Origin: Actinomortierella ambigua | Lineage: Eukaryota; Mortierellomycota; Mortierellomycetes; Mortierellales; Mortierellaceae | Direction of reading: 5' to 3' | NCBI GenBank assembly: GCA_016098155.1 | Contig: JAAAJB010000057.1 | Location: 1-64,000 of the forward strand | DNA: 64,000 nt | Shown here: piece by piece, positions 12,812 to 23,331 of the stretch | Layout of the letters: each line of letters starts with the position of its first letter | Position numbering within the stretch: the stretch's first letter is position 1 | Position numbers and translations under genes: made by a program | Notes under the pieces: generated by a model | The model's input: only the letters and a program-made list of their open reading frames with translations | The model's database searches: none | What the model was told of the DNA's origin: nothing

Positions 12812-14198
12812 CTATTGGGTCAGGGATTTGGACTCGTTGTCAGCCTGGCTCTCAGCTGGCTTCTCCAAGTGTGCGGGCGTAATATAGATCTTGACATTGT
12901 CACGAACGCGGTCCAGAATCTCAATGTCGATGGGTTCCCGGTACTTCTTGTACAGGACCTCCTCATCGCGACCAAGTTCCAGGTCATCCTTGGTCAGCTC
13001 ACGCGTCTCGGCAAAGGCCACCTTCGTCACCTGTGCTCCTGCATACTCAACACAGTCCCAGGCGTTGAACAGCGCATAGAACTTCTTGGGCCAGTTTTTG
13101 ATGCCAATCAGGTTCTTGAACGGGATATAGCCAACAGGCTCCAAACCCGCTGGTGGGAGCGAGAAGTAGCTCTCGTCCTGGGGAATGACCGCTGGCACAG
13201 GCTTCGCTTCCTCCTTGGCCGGGGCACTGGTGGTGGCGGTTTCAGTCGATGCGGGCTTCTCCTCCGTGGTAGCAGCTGTATTCTCCGTCAATGAAGCGGT
13301 CTCAACAGCAGCGATGTCAGCGTTATCGACTGACGCCCCCGACGTAGGTGATGTCTCCTGCTCTGCTTCCTTGATGGTTGTGGTATCCTCAGTCATGACC
13401 ACCGGTGCTGGTTCCTTGGTAGTGTCCTCCGCGGCAGCAACAACGACGGGTTCAGGGTCCTCGAGACTCTGGAGACAACCATCATTATAACCTTGAAGAA
13501 CCTCTGCCAGGGCAATTCGTCCAAGAACAATAATGCCATCCGACTCTGCGATCTGCTTGACTGGAACTTTGTTTTCCTCCTCCACCTCCGCCTCCACTCC
13601 AGCCTTGCCCGCTGCCTGCTGTCGCTTCTTCCGCACATCAGCCGCCACCAGGGTGCGGATCCTTCCCTCGCCATGCGCTTCCCTGACTTCGTAGTCAAGA
13701 GCAGCACCATCCAAGACAGGCTAAATGTGGGTAGAAACAACAATTGGGGGAATACAACAGATATTAGTCACCCGATCCGTCTGATCTCCCATGGGAACTC
13801 GGAACTCTCCTCCCGTCCTTCCTCGTTCCGATTTTTTTTACCTTGACAAATTCTTTAAAGTAGTGCCTTGTCTTGTGCAAGCCATCACCAGGCGGGCTGG
13901 TGATATAGATCGTGACCTTGCGGGGCAGATCATGGACTCCGCAGGGCTGCTTTGCGATGACATCGACCTTCTCGATGACGCGCTTGCGTGCGTCGACTGT
14001 CCGGTAGTGATCACGCACAAGCAGACCGCTGATCGTGCCAAAGGTTGTCCAGAAGATCATCCAGCCCCTGCTGGGTAGGCGGGCACGCAACTTTCCACCC
14101 AGAGTGGTAGGAGGAGGGGGCTTGGGTGCCGAGGCAGCAGGGGTGGCGGCAGGAGTAGGTGCCTGAGGCTGTGTGAGGTATGGTGCTGGCTCGGCCAT
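12812..14198 (-). CDS. TIM54: Mitochondrial import inner membrane translocase subunit Tim54
   Basis: Two exons, 14198-13842 and 13720-12812, phase 0, giving 421 aa. Tim54 is part of the TIM22 complex, which inserts carrier proteins into the inner mitochondrial membrane. The N-terminus (MAEPAPYLTQPQAP) is Pro/Ala-rich and is followed by one membrane segment, GWMIFWTTFGTISGLL (about 47-62), then the family pattern DHYRTVDARKRVIEKV, PRKVTIYITSPPGDGL and the exon junction FVKPVLDGAALDYEVR. The C-terminus has the hallmark IPFKNLIGIKNWPKKFYALFN. A Glu/Thr/Val-rich linker (about 200-300) is an insertion relative to compact homologues. It lies 495 bp upstream of ZWF1 and 173 bp downstream of thymidylate synthase on the same strand. 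Confidence 0.92.
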
Positions 14199-14371
14199 GA
14201 TGAATGTCAACGCCCCGCTCTCTCGTAATGTTGAAAGATGCAAGAAAAAAAGTGAGCTCGAGACATCCTCCGTCCATTTTCAACAGTTTCCCCCTCAAAC
14301 AACAAAGATATCATTGGCAGTCACACATTTTTTTTTGGTGGCGCTGGAGAACAAGGGGAGAGATTTTACTT

Positions 14372-15513
14372 TTACACAGACATCTTCATGTCGATCTTCT
14401 TGTGGGGAAGATATCCCTCCACGACGAAATCCTCTAGTCGAAAGTCGTCAATGCTCTTGACCTCGCGTGGCACCTGCTTCTTCTCGCCGTCCTCGCCAAC
14501 AACTTCTTCTGTTGGTCGGATAAACAACTTTGGGAATGGTCGTGGCTCACGCTCAATCTGGACCTGCAGCGCCTCGAGGTGGTCGAGGTAGATATGCGTG
14601 TCACCCATCGTATGGATAAACTCTCCACAGTCAAGATCCGTAACATAGGCAATCATCTTGGTCAAGAGGGCGTAAGAAGCAATGTTGAAAGGCACACCAA
14701 GTCCCATGTCGCATGAACGTTGGTACAGCTGACAGGACAACTTGGCACGGGGTTGGGCTTCAGTCGGTGTCGAGACGTAAAATTGGCAGAACATGTGGCA
14801 AGGTGGTAATGCCATCTTCTTGAGATCTATTGCCAATAAAGCGCCATGTCCGGGAACAGGAGAGGATAAAATACCATCAATAATAGAGTAGAGCATCTCT
14901 GCCTGGATCCATGAAGAGCCAGGAAGGGGCACGCACCATCGATTGTGCGATGCGTTTCAAAGAGAGATCAATCCCTGGACAGATTACCTGCAGGATTCCA
15001 TGCACTCATGATAATGCGGCGGTCGGTGGGTGTGTTCTTAATCTTCCAGATAACCTCCGCAAGTTGGTCGACGCCCTGGCCAGTATAGTCGGTATGACAA
15101 TCCTTGTACTCTGCTCCGAAATGGCGCCACTGGAAACCATAGACAGGACCCAAGTCTCCTTCCTCACGGTGCGATAGGCCGATTTTGTCAAGAAACTCGC
15201 GCGAGCCATTGCCATCCCAGATCTTGACGCCTTTGTCGGAGAGGTGTTTGCTGTTGGTGTCGCCCTTGACGAACCACAAAAGCTCTTCGGCGACGGCACG
15301 GAAGAAGACTCGCTTTGTTGTCAAGAGCGGGAAAATATCGTCAGCAAGCGAGAAACGCATTGAGGGAGGAGCGAAGAAGCCTCGGGTCCCGGTGCCTGTC
15401 CGGTCTGCGCGGTGTTCTCCGTGGTCCATCACATACTTTAGGAGATTCAAGTATTGATACTCCTCGTGCTGATCCTTTGAGCGCCAAGGGTGCAATGTTG
15501 GCTGGTGGTCCAT
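14372..15513 (-). CDS. CDC21: Thymidylate synthase
   Basis: Two exons, 15513-14988 and 14826-14372, phase 1, giving 326 aa. It converts dUMP plus methylene-THF to dTMP plus DHF for DNA synthesis. Family landmarks in order: [71 protein letters not shown] (across the junction), the catalytic Cys in [29 protein letters not shown], and the C-terminal tail IDMKMSV. The ATG at 15513 ([10 protein letters not shown]) was chosen; an upstream in-frame TTG is not a credible eukaryotic start. It is divergently paired with the Csm1 homologue across only 163 bp. Confidence 0.96.
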
Positions 15514-15676
15514 GTTGATTGAGTTGTGCAATTGCAAAAAAAAACCAGCTGCGCTGTGATGTCAGTTGAAGTCTGTGCCTGAAAATTGTTTTGATTTTGC
15601 CACGAAATTTTAGTTGGGATATAGCTCTTCTCTAATATTACCTCCCCACCCCTCTTCAACCACACTATACATTCCA
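15514..15676. promoter_or_regulatory. Short divergent promoter, thymidylate synthase / CSM1
   Basis: Only 163 bp separate the two start codons, so control elements are probably shared. CACGAAA at 15601-15607 fits the SBF/SCB consensus CRCGAAA of G1/S genes. No MCB box (ACGCGT) is present. A single 7-mer match can arise by chance, so the site is only suggestive, though both neighbours are S/M-phase genes. Confidence 0.35.
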
Positions 15677-17640
15677 ATGCCTCCAAAGAACTCATCAAAG
15701 GCAAATTCTGCCTCCAAAAAGGTATTTCTGCAGGACTCTGTGTGGCGCACCTCAGCAGCACCGGATTTGATGCCAATAGACTCTGCTGACTACTAGTTCC
15801 AATCGTTGTGTTTTTACTAGCGTTCTCGCGTCACCATTGACCAAGACGATGCTTCCGAGCCCGATGGTAAGTTGGATGTTTACATTAATAGTCGACGAGA
15901 CCAACATGGCACAGTTAACAATGGGAATGCCCAACTTGCATACTCATACCTTCAGCCTTAACAACTTCATGGAATAGAGGTCCTTCCTAGCAAGACGACC
16001 AAAAGGACATATGCATACTACAACCCTGTTGACTCCAAGCCAGCAGGACCAGCTACAACAACTGCACCAGAGAAGACAAGCACACGGAAAAAGCCCGTGC
16101 AAAAGACTGTACAGGCAACTGAGGACAAGGATGACGATAGCGCTGATGAACCTTTGAAGCGGCGACCACGCCCAAAGTCAAAGACGACAGAGGTCAAAGG
16201 ATCACATACAGCATCGGAAACTACAACAACATTGGCGCCATCAATAGCGACAATCAAGGAGACCACAAAAGCAAAGAGCAGTGGTGGCAAAACCAAAAAT
16301 GGCGAGGCCAGTTCGGTCAAAGCCAGCATCAGCAACAGCAGTAGCGGCGGCAGTCAAAGCAGCGGCAATGGCGGTCGCAAGAGTGGCAAGAAGCAGCCTT
16401 TGACGACCGCACAGCGACCGTCAGAAGAGTTTGAGAACCAAGAGAACAGAGAGCAGCCGTCATCATCACCCGAGGAGCAGATTGTCGTCAAGAAGACAAA
16501 GAGCCAACGATCGCAACCATCCATGTCTTTCGAACAGGTAACCGCTCTTAACAGGAAATGAGATGACAAAACAACCCAACCACCTGCACCGATTCTGAAT
16601 CTCAACCCTGCACTCTATCTTCCATATCTATAGCTTCAGGCGGCGTATGAAGATCTAAAGGGGCGATACAGCCATCTCACATCGCTAAGGACCACGGAGG
16701 CAGAGCAGCATCTGGAAGAATATCGCTACAAGCTGCAGGCAGCAAACCGAGAATTGGAGCAATATCGCACCAAGGTGGAACCTCAACTTGAAGGTAAATC
16801 TCCCTCTGTTTGTCACTGAGAGGGAGTTGAAGGGTACGCTTGGAGTAGTTACTCACACGATATATATGGATCTACCTTTTTTTTTAGCATCATGGAGGAC
16901 CCATGATATGCTTCGATCGACAAACGAGACTTTGAATGCGAAAGGTAGTCTCCCGACCTTCTTACCCTGCCAATTTTCCCTGGTTATCATCAATCTGATT
17001 CTGATTAATCATTTGTGTAACTTTTTTCTTTGCATTTTAGTCAGGACCCTTCAACATCAACTGCGCGAATATGAAGCAAAGGAGAAGCAACGTGCCATGG
17101 AGGATCGGACACGCGAGCGAACAGTATCGATGGAAAAGCTGCTGGCCAGCCCCGATGTCAACCGGCAATCGGCATCGTTTGTCAAGGCCATGGAGACTTA
17201 CCAGAATCTAACCGGACTTAAAGTCACTGCCTGTAACCAGCATCTCTGGGGCAGTCCCTCCCCAACACACCCGAGCAAAATCCACCCCGAGACTTGGGAA
17301 TGTGAGCATTCTGGACCTTTGGGCAGTAAGTTTCAATTCTTGTTAACGCAGAGCCCTGAAGAGCACGTTTGCTATCGTTCTAACGTCTTTCCTTTCATCT
17401 TTTCCTTGCTTTGGCTGATTTTTTTTAAAAAAAAAATCAGCACTAAGGTTCTCTCTCTCATACGACTCTAACACGGATTTGGTGACCTATGTACCATCGA
17501 TTGACCGAGTTAAGGACGCCAAACTTTTGCAAGCCTTGCCAGAGTACATGACAGTAGAGATTGAATTTGAGCGCCAGTTTGAGAGCAAGTTGTTCTGGCG
17601 CATCCTGAATTATAATCATGACCAGGACGACGAGTCGTAG
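15677..17640 (+). CDS. CSM1: Monopolin complex subunit Csm1/Pcs1 homologue
   Basis: Seven exons, 15677-15721, 15821-15866, 15978-16537, 16634-16793, 16888-16944, 17041-17325 and 17441-17640, all phase-consistent, give 450 aa. Csm1/Pcs1 is the V-shaped kinetochore/nucleolar linker that clamps microtubule attachment sites. The N-terminal 220 residues are basic and Ser/Thr/Lys-rich. A coiled coil follows (LQAAYEDLKGRYSHLTSL to about 340, including ..VRTLQHQLREYEAKEKQRAME). The C-terminal globular domain has the family pattern METYQNLTGLKVTA, then LRFSLSYDSNTDLVTYVPSID, LPEYMTVEIEFERQ and SKLFWRIL. Short exons within the coiled coil make automatic prediction difficult. Identity rests on domain order and these motifs. 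Confidence 0.82.
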
Positions 17641-18067
17641 TGCGAGACGTTACGCTTTGTAATAATGTATACCATGAACAACCCCTATGTAAATGAAGCA
17701 TGTCCAAAGATGTCCTTTGCGTCCATGGGGCTGGAATTGATGGTGAGAGCGACCGCTGGTAGTAGTGCAATAGCACCTGCAAGAGAGTTAACAAAGTTGG
17801 GTCCCATTCACACTTTTCTTGTAGGAAGTGCAACTTTATGGCTGCTAGGAAATCATGCTTCTGACCTTTATTCTGCAATGAAACACTCTATACCAAGGGT
17901 AACACCCGCAAATATATTCCGTGTCAGCGACCCGCCAGAAAGAATTTGCTCCGCACACAACCTGTTTTTCCATCGAATCTTAACCCATGTCTGACATCCA
18001 TACATTGCTAGCGCCCACGGCGAGCACGATAGAGAGTAAGTGCGAGGGAGGGGCGGTCAACGGGCGA
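17641..18067. other. Convergent intergenic, CSM1 / eIF5A-like 1
   Basis: 427 bp between two stop codons. No coding or repeat feature was recognised; it holds both 3' UTRs. Confidence 0.6.
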
Positions 18068-19249
18068 TTAGAACGCCTTGATGGTATTGACCCTAGCTCT
18101 ACCCTTAGCGCTGATAACATAGACATGAACCTATATTCCAAGAGAAACAAATACAAGGTGAGGGCTAAAAATGTTAGAAATAATGAATCGAGCCGCCACA
18201 CAGCTACTGAACCTTTCTTAAAAAAAAAAAAAAAAAAAAAAAGATGGCCAACATACCCGTAGACCCTGTTTTTGCATCTCATCCATCCGCTTCTTGAGAT
18301 CCTCATTGTCGATCCGGATCTCGGTGAGCAAGTTATCGGGGGCCCTCAGCTTCAAGGTGTTGTTGGCATTGATGGTTACGAGCGTGTACTTGGTCTCGAG
18401 AACGGTGACGAGCGCGACCTGGTCATTGATCCCCCAAGTACCCTTATAGACCTTGTTCTCAAAGAGGTGCGCTCCGCGAGCCTCGACCTTCTTGTTGGCG
18501 GTATCGACGGAAATAAAAGTCACCTCGCAAGGCGAGTCGCCCATCATCACCGTCGCGCCCACCTGAAGATCTTGGGCAGCGGTACTGGATCGCCTGGCGG
18601 TGGGACCTGCGGGAATGGGGGCGGCGTTGACGATGGCAGCGCTGAGCATGATGTCGCTCGCTTGCAGGTCGATGGGCTCACTGACCAGGGCGTCAACGAC
18701 CAGGATTGGGTCATCGGGGGGAGGAAGAGCCATTGCTTCCATCTCATAGTCCTCGGCGACAATGGACTGAGCATGGATCGTCAATGGCTCCTGCATAACG
18801 CGGGCGTGCACCTTTGGCGGATGTGGAGTAGCTCCGGCCTTATCGGGCTGACCATGTTGACCTCCAGGATGTGTGCCAGCCGATGTGGTCGGGAGGGCTG
18901 GAGTTGCAGCGTGCCCCTGAGCTGGGGCGTGAGTAGTCGAGGGGTTGGGTTGGTGATTGGCCCCAGAATGAGCACCTGATGGCTGCTGCTCACTCTTGGG
19001 TGGTGGCGGCTTAGTGTTGCCTTGAGAGGATTGGATGGAAGAATCGGGAGTGGACCCTTTCTTAATGTCAGAATAGATGACACGGGGTTGTTCGTCGTCG
19101 TCTTGTCCCCCTTCTCTTCCTCCTCTTCTATTCTGCCCAACATCGATAACAACAATCTCGGGATCATCACCGGATCTGGCTTCGCTCGAGGTGACATCCT
19201 TGGCTGGCGCAACGACTGGTTGAGCTTGGGTCCCAGGTTCGGTGGTCAT
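18068..19249 (-). CDS. Divergent eIF5A-like protein 1 (no hypusination loop)
   Basis: Exons 19249-18257 and 18130-18068, phase 0, 351 aa. Residues 1-224 are Pro/Gly/Gln/Ser/His-rich (start MTTEPGTQAQP). Residues about 225-351 follow the eIF5A chain from its SH3-like N domain into the OB fold: VMMGDSPCEVTFI (eIF5A has a GRPCKIVEM-type strand here), then GAHLFENKVYKGT (eIF5A GIDIFTGKKYED), then KLRAPDNLLTEIRI and LKKRMDE, ending VHVYVISAKGRARVNTIKAF. Between CEV and GAHLF the normal hypusine loop (KTGKHGHAK) is replaced by VDTANKK, so no lysine sits in a hypusine context. Length and loop loss argue against translation-factor activity. The nearest described parallel is Hex-1 of Woronin bodies, another eIF5A derivative, but there is no C-terminal SRL. 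Paralogue of the gene at 20998. The similarity call is from memory of the family. Confidence 0.7.
18131..18256 (-). other. Intron of eIF5A-like 1 with T23 tract
   Basis: Donor GTATGT, acceptor ATATAG. A 23-nt A run on + (18220-18242), which is T on the transcribed sense, fills the middle. The intron position matches that of the paralogue exactly. Confidence 0.75.
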
Positions 19250-20997
19250 CTTGGATAGAGTGTGTTGGTAATGGTCGAAAAGCCTGAACGAAGAAGATTG
19301 TATCAGGGGCAGGGAGTGAAAGAGAGATATCGTTTGAAGATGCCAATGAGATGGCGACCTGGTTAGCTTTTAAACGAAAACGAAGAGAGCTGGACATTGC
19401 CAAAGTGAATAACGATAATATCATCGGACATTGTCAAGAATAGGAAGAGGGTGTGCCATGTGCAGAAACGAAAAGGTCAGCCGAAAGAAAGATTTTCGTC
19501 AAACACAGAAAAAGAAAGAGCAATGGAAGCTAGCCTAGATCGCGTTTGGACAGCTTATAGGTCGGGCGCAGTACAAGGTTGCTCCTCGGCGAGTGACCAG
19601 AGACGACTCAGGCGTACAAAGCAGCAACTTTCAGGTCAGTTTGCGTCATCTCTTTGGAGGAAGAAATCACCGATACAAAGAAGCAAACGATTCTCTGAGC
19701 CACTTGCATAGTACAGTGCTTTTGTTTTCATGACTTTTGTCGTTCTTCATTGGTTTCTTCCATCTTTCCATACTACACATCCAATCCACCTAGGGTGCAT
19801 TGACAACAAACAAATACACCGCGGAGTTTGCAGAGAGAAATTTTTTTTTGGCATGCATGTGTTCACATACGTTCGAGACCCTGTTTTGTCTCCGAAATGT
19901 GGCGCGAGGTCAGTGCATCTTTGAGACGCGTGGGGTGGGGTAGGCAATACCAAACATTCAACCTCCAAATATACCGCGCACTCCACCTGATCTATGTCCC
20001 TCTTAAGCACAACATCACGTTGTCTCTCCCTCCCCTTCCACTCTTTTGCATGCAATTCATTTTGGACAACCTCTTTCAACTGAAATAAGGTTAGCTGTTT
20101 CTATTCTACCTCCGAACCAGTCGATTTTCTTGGAGTCTCGTCGCATTCTGTGTGAAAGTGTGAAAATTGAGGAGCGTTGATCGCCTTCCCTCCTTCGCTG
20201 TTTTCAGGTGTAAGGTTACCTAGTACATACTCCCACACTAAATGCTTCTTACGTCTTGAACAATACTGGAACGTATGGTACGTATGAGCCTTATGGGCCC
20301 TCTCGGCTTCTTCCTTTTCTTTGAGGATCTATGGAGTGAGGCGCCAGGCATTAGTTGTGCCTAAGAGAGAGAAAGAGCCATCTGTATGAAGCACTCGAGC
20401 TAAACAACCCTCAGAGTCATCTCGTCGTTCGCGCATCACAATGCACACAAGATACACTCACACAAATAGCTTCTCGATCGCGGGCTGATTCGTTTATGTT
20501 GTCAACACATGACTTTGTGGATGGGGCAAAAGTAACATGTCATAAAATAAAAACCAATGGATGTCATGAACAGTCGGGAAAATACAGCGCCATCCTCAGG
20601 TAGTTGATCGAGCTTTTTGGTGTCGGCCATTTTCCTCATACGCATAAACCACGTTATTAGCATGAATGCTTATTTCGCCGAACACTTTAGTCCTTTTCCG
20701 AGGAGTAGCCTTGTACAGCGTCCGATCCAAACGTCGCCAGATCGAGATCTAGATCAGCTGCTTAGCATTTCACTTTCATTTTTTAATCGGACCAAGCCCA
20801 AATGCTCCGCAGTTGATTGGACCAGGGACTGTGTTCTTTCTTTTTCTTTCGCGCTATTCGCTGTCCTGTCTTTCTGTTTAAAAGTGTGCCTGGTCGCCCT
20901 TTCTTCAGGAACACAGAACAAACCTTTTTACTCCAACTTCACTTGCCAGCTCATACCGCCCACTCCACTTTACCACCACCCTCACCCTTCAATCAAG
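19250..20997. promoter_or_regulatory. Shared upstream region of the two eIF5A-like genes
   Basis: 1,748 bp between divergent start codons. It contains the two 5' UTRs and promoters. Open frames are short, apart from an in-frame upstream extension of the + gene (from 20617), which is not supported by the paralogue. No transposon or RNA gene was recognised. Confidence 0.5.
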
Positions 20998-22674
20998 ATG
21001 ACCACCGAGCTTGGGATTCAAGTCCAGCCAGCTGCTACGCCAACCGAGGTTGCTGCAGCAACAGACATCGAGTCTGGTACGCATTCTGAGGGTAACCTCA
21101 TCAAGGACAGCGAGAACACTCATGAGGGGGAAGGAGATCAAGTCCAGGAGGAAGACGAGGAAATGGAGGAAGAAGTGGATGTCCCCGACATGCATTCTGA
21201 TAGTCTGCATGAAGGCGAGCCCGGAAATCTCCAACTTTTTGCCAAACGTGCCATCACCGGGCCCAAGTCCTCCAAGTCTGGATCCACTGTGCGCCAGGTC
21301 AAGAAGCCTGTTCCTCCTACGAAGCCCATTGCCAAAGACAGCAAGCCCACTGCCAAAGACAACAAGCCCACCGCTGCTGACGCTCTCCAGAAACTCGCTG
21401 ACGCCCTCAACGCCAAGCTGAACAACCCTCCCGAGGACGATCCTGACAAGATCTACGACGACGTCGTCGAGGACCTAGAATCGGCCGACGACTTGCCAGA
21501 GTATATCGCGCCGATCCAGGATAACAAACAGCCACCCATCGACCTCGGCAAGCTCACCGACATATTTGGGACCCGAGACCTTATCAAGGCTGACCCAGCG
21601 CTGGCTGCCTTGGAGCGTACCTTGGTCCCGTGGGAGAACATCCCTGAGCCGGCTGCTGCTCCGGCATCTGCGCCAGCTGCTGCTCCGACATCTGCGCCGT
21701 CCATAGTGGTGCACAATAGGGCATCCGCCAGGGCGCTCCTACGCCTTGGCCGATACGTGCTCAGGACACTCATGCGAAGCGGTGGCAAGACGGCCTCCAA
21801 GGAAGCCGCCAAGGGAACCGTCAAGAGCGTCGGCAAGTCACTCAGTAAGGCGATCATCGAAGAGGGCAAGCAGCACTTGAAGGACAAGGTCGAGACGGCT
21901 GTCAAGGACAACGTCAGGAACCTCGTGAACTCTATCAATCCTGTGGGCGGGACCACCTCGACCCCATCGGGGCCAACCACGAAAGCACCGGTCGGGGCTC
22001 CAGGCGCCAAGCCTGGTGCTACTGCGCCTGCTGCGCCTGCCGCGCCGAAGCTTGGCGAGTTTCGACAGGTGGATCGAGATGGCAGTGATGCCTTCTTCAT
22101 GAGCAAGCCTGTGGTTCCAGACTTTTCCTACGGCTGCTCCCTCGAATACACGGTATCATATAAGCCGACGGACCGCATTGCCGCGGCGTTGCAAGTCGGT
22201 ACCATTGTCATGATGAAGACCCACCCTGTCAGCATCACCAAGAGGGAGTTTGTCGAGAATGAGAACATGCTTGAGGTGACTGGTGTGCATCTCGTCACGC
22301 GCCAGCTGTACCGTGGCAGGTGGATTCGTTTTGAGATTGTACCCCTTGTGGATGTCATCGAGACCAAGTACAAGTTTGTCGAGATCGACCCCAAGGGCAA
22401 CGCCACGCTCATGGCTATCGACAATTTGCGGATGAAGATCGGCGTCGACGACGACATTATCAAGAATAACCTCATCCAGGCTCAAAAGGACAAAAGGAAG
22501 GTAGGTTTTCCTTGTTATTTATTTGGGTGGTTTGGGATGTGGTTGGATTGAAGTGGAAGCTATGGCTTTTACGAGACCCAAACTTAACATACTTGTTGTT
22601 CTTTATGCTAGGTTGACGTCTATGTGGTTGGTGCCATGGGTCAGGCCAGAGTCAACGGTATCAAGATTCGCTAA
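20998..22674 (+). CDS. Divergent eIF5A-like protein 2 (no hypusination loop)
   Basis: Exons 20998-22500 and 22612-22674, phase 0, 521 aa. The start at 20998 (MTTELGIQVQP) is fixed by the matching N-terminus of the 18068 paralogue. Residues 1-130 are acidic/Lys-Pro-rich with KPTAKD repeats. Residues about 240-320 form a basic, helix-prone stretch (RALLRLGRYVLRTLM, then Lys/Ala-rich SKAIIEEGKQHLKDKVETAV) that may be amphipathic. Residues about 396-521 form the eIF5A-like domain: VGTIVMMKTHPVSI, GVHLVTRQLYRGRW, ETKYKFVEIDPKG, NLRMKIGVDDDI and the tail VDVYVVGAMGQARVNGIKIR. The hypusine lysine motif is missing here too. Final exon length (63 nt) and intron position equal those of the paralogue, showing duplication. 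Function unknown; scaffold or self-assembly is speculative. Confidence 0.72.
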
Positions 22675-23061
22675 TATAGTGCATCCAATTCGTCTTATGT
22701 ATCTGTTTTTGATTTTTTTTTTTTGCTTCATGGAGAGGTTGAAAGGCGGCAGGGTGGTCCATTGGAATAGCTCGAGTGAAAAGACGAAATAAAAACCCCT
22801 CATGTAATCACGTCTGTGATGGCTCGGATGTTAACCGTTTTTCGATCCTGACACTGTCATTGCACCCATGAGTGTGTTCTACTTGACCCTATCGCAGTAT
22901 GGTTAGGTTTGGTGGTGGACTGCGCTTAGCCCTTTGAGGCATATGCCTATTTTATTTCAGACAAACAAACTGTAGACCAAAACAGGTGCCGTCTCTTTGA
23001 GTGTGTATGCGTTCCAAGTGTATGCTGGCTCAAAGACATTTACACTTATTGGAGAAGTACT
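22675..23061. other. Convergent intergenic region
   Basis: 387 bp of 3' UTR sequence between the eIF5A-like 2 gene and the small cysteine-rich gene. Nothing further was seen. Confidence 0.55.
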
Positions 23062-23331
23062 CTAGCGATAGCAGCAGTAGCAACCGATTCCATCGGTGCA
23101 GCATTGACCGCCGTCGCAACAGTAGATCCTCGAGCAGGGATAGGTGCACACATAGCACCGAGCTTTCATAACCGCAGGGATCTGCTTCCACGACTCTTTA
23201 ACAGTGCCTCCTGGGTTGCTAAGGGCACCTTCATCCTTTTCCACGGTATTGGCCCACTCTTTCGGATCAGCGTGCGCGAATGCCACAAGACACACGAGGG
23301 CTACGATCAAAGGTCGGGTGAGGGAAACCAT
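23062..23331 (-). CDS. Small secreted cysteine-rich protein
   Basis: Intron-free 89-aa ORF starting at an ATG (23331). An N-terminal signal peptide (MVSLTRPLIVALVCLVAFAHA, likely cut near residue 21) precedes an acidic pro-like stretch to about residue 55. The C-terminal 33 residues hold ten cysteines in a tight pattern: CYVC, PC, YCC, QCC, GC, YCC. All cysteines sit in the last third, as in disulphide-stabilised secreted peptides (antimicrobial-, effector- or granulin-like). I do not recognise a named family. It is flanked on its 5' side by 2.6 kb without a convincing gene. Confidence 0.65.
   Translation of the reverse strand: MVSLTRPLIVALVCLVAFAHADPKEWANTVEKDEGALSNPGGTVKESWKQIPAVMKARCYVCTYPCSRIYCCDGGQCCTDGIGCYCCYR

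Noticed and set aside
17980..18306. Alternative last exon of eIF5A-like 1 reading SIVLAVGAS
   Set aside because: No acceptor fits its phase; the exon 18130-18068 gives VHVYVISAKGRARVN, matching the paralogue.
18272..18979. 235-codon + strand ORF
   Set aside because: Antisense of the eIF5A-like 1 gene; the minus frame has a splice structure shared with its paralogue.
20617..20997. In-frame upstream extension of eIF5A-like 2
   Set aside because: The paralogue begins with the same MTTE-G-x-Q-x-QP at 20998, and the extension has no similarity to it.
18068..22674. Calling the eIF5A-like pair Hex-1 (Woronin body protein)
   Set aside because: No C-terminal SRL, different N-termini, and Hex-1 is described only from Pezizomycotina; only the shared eIF5A ancestry is supported.
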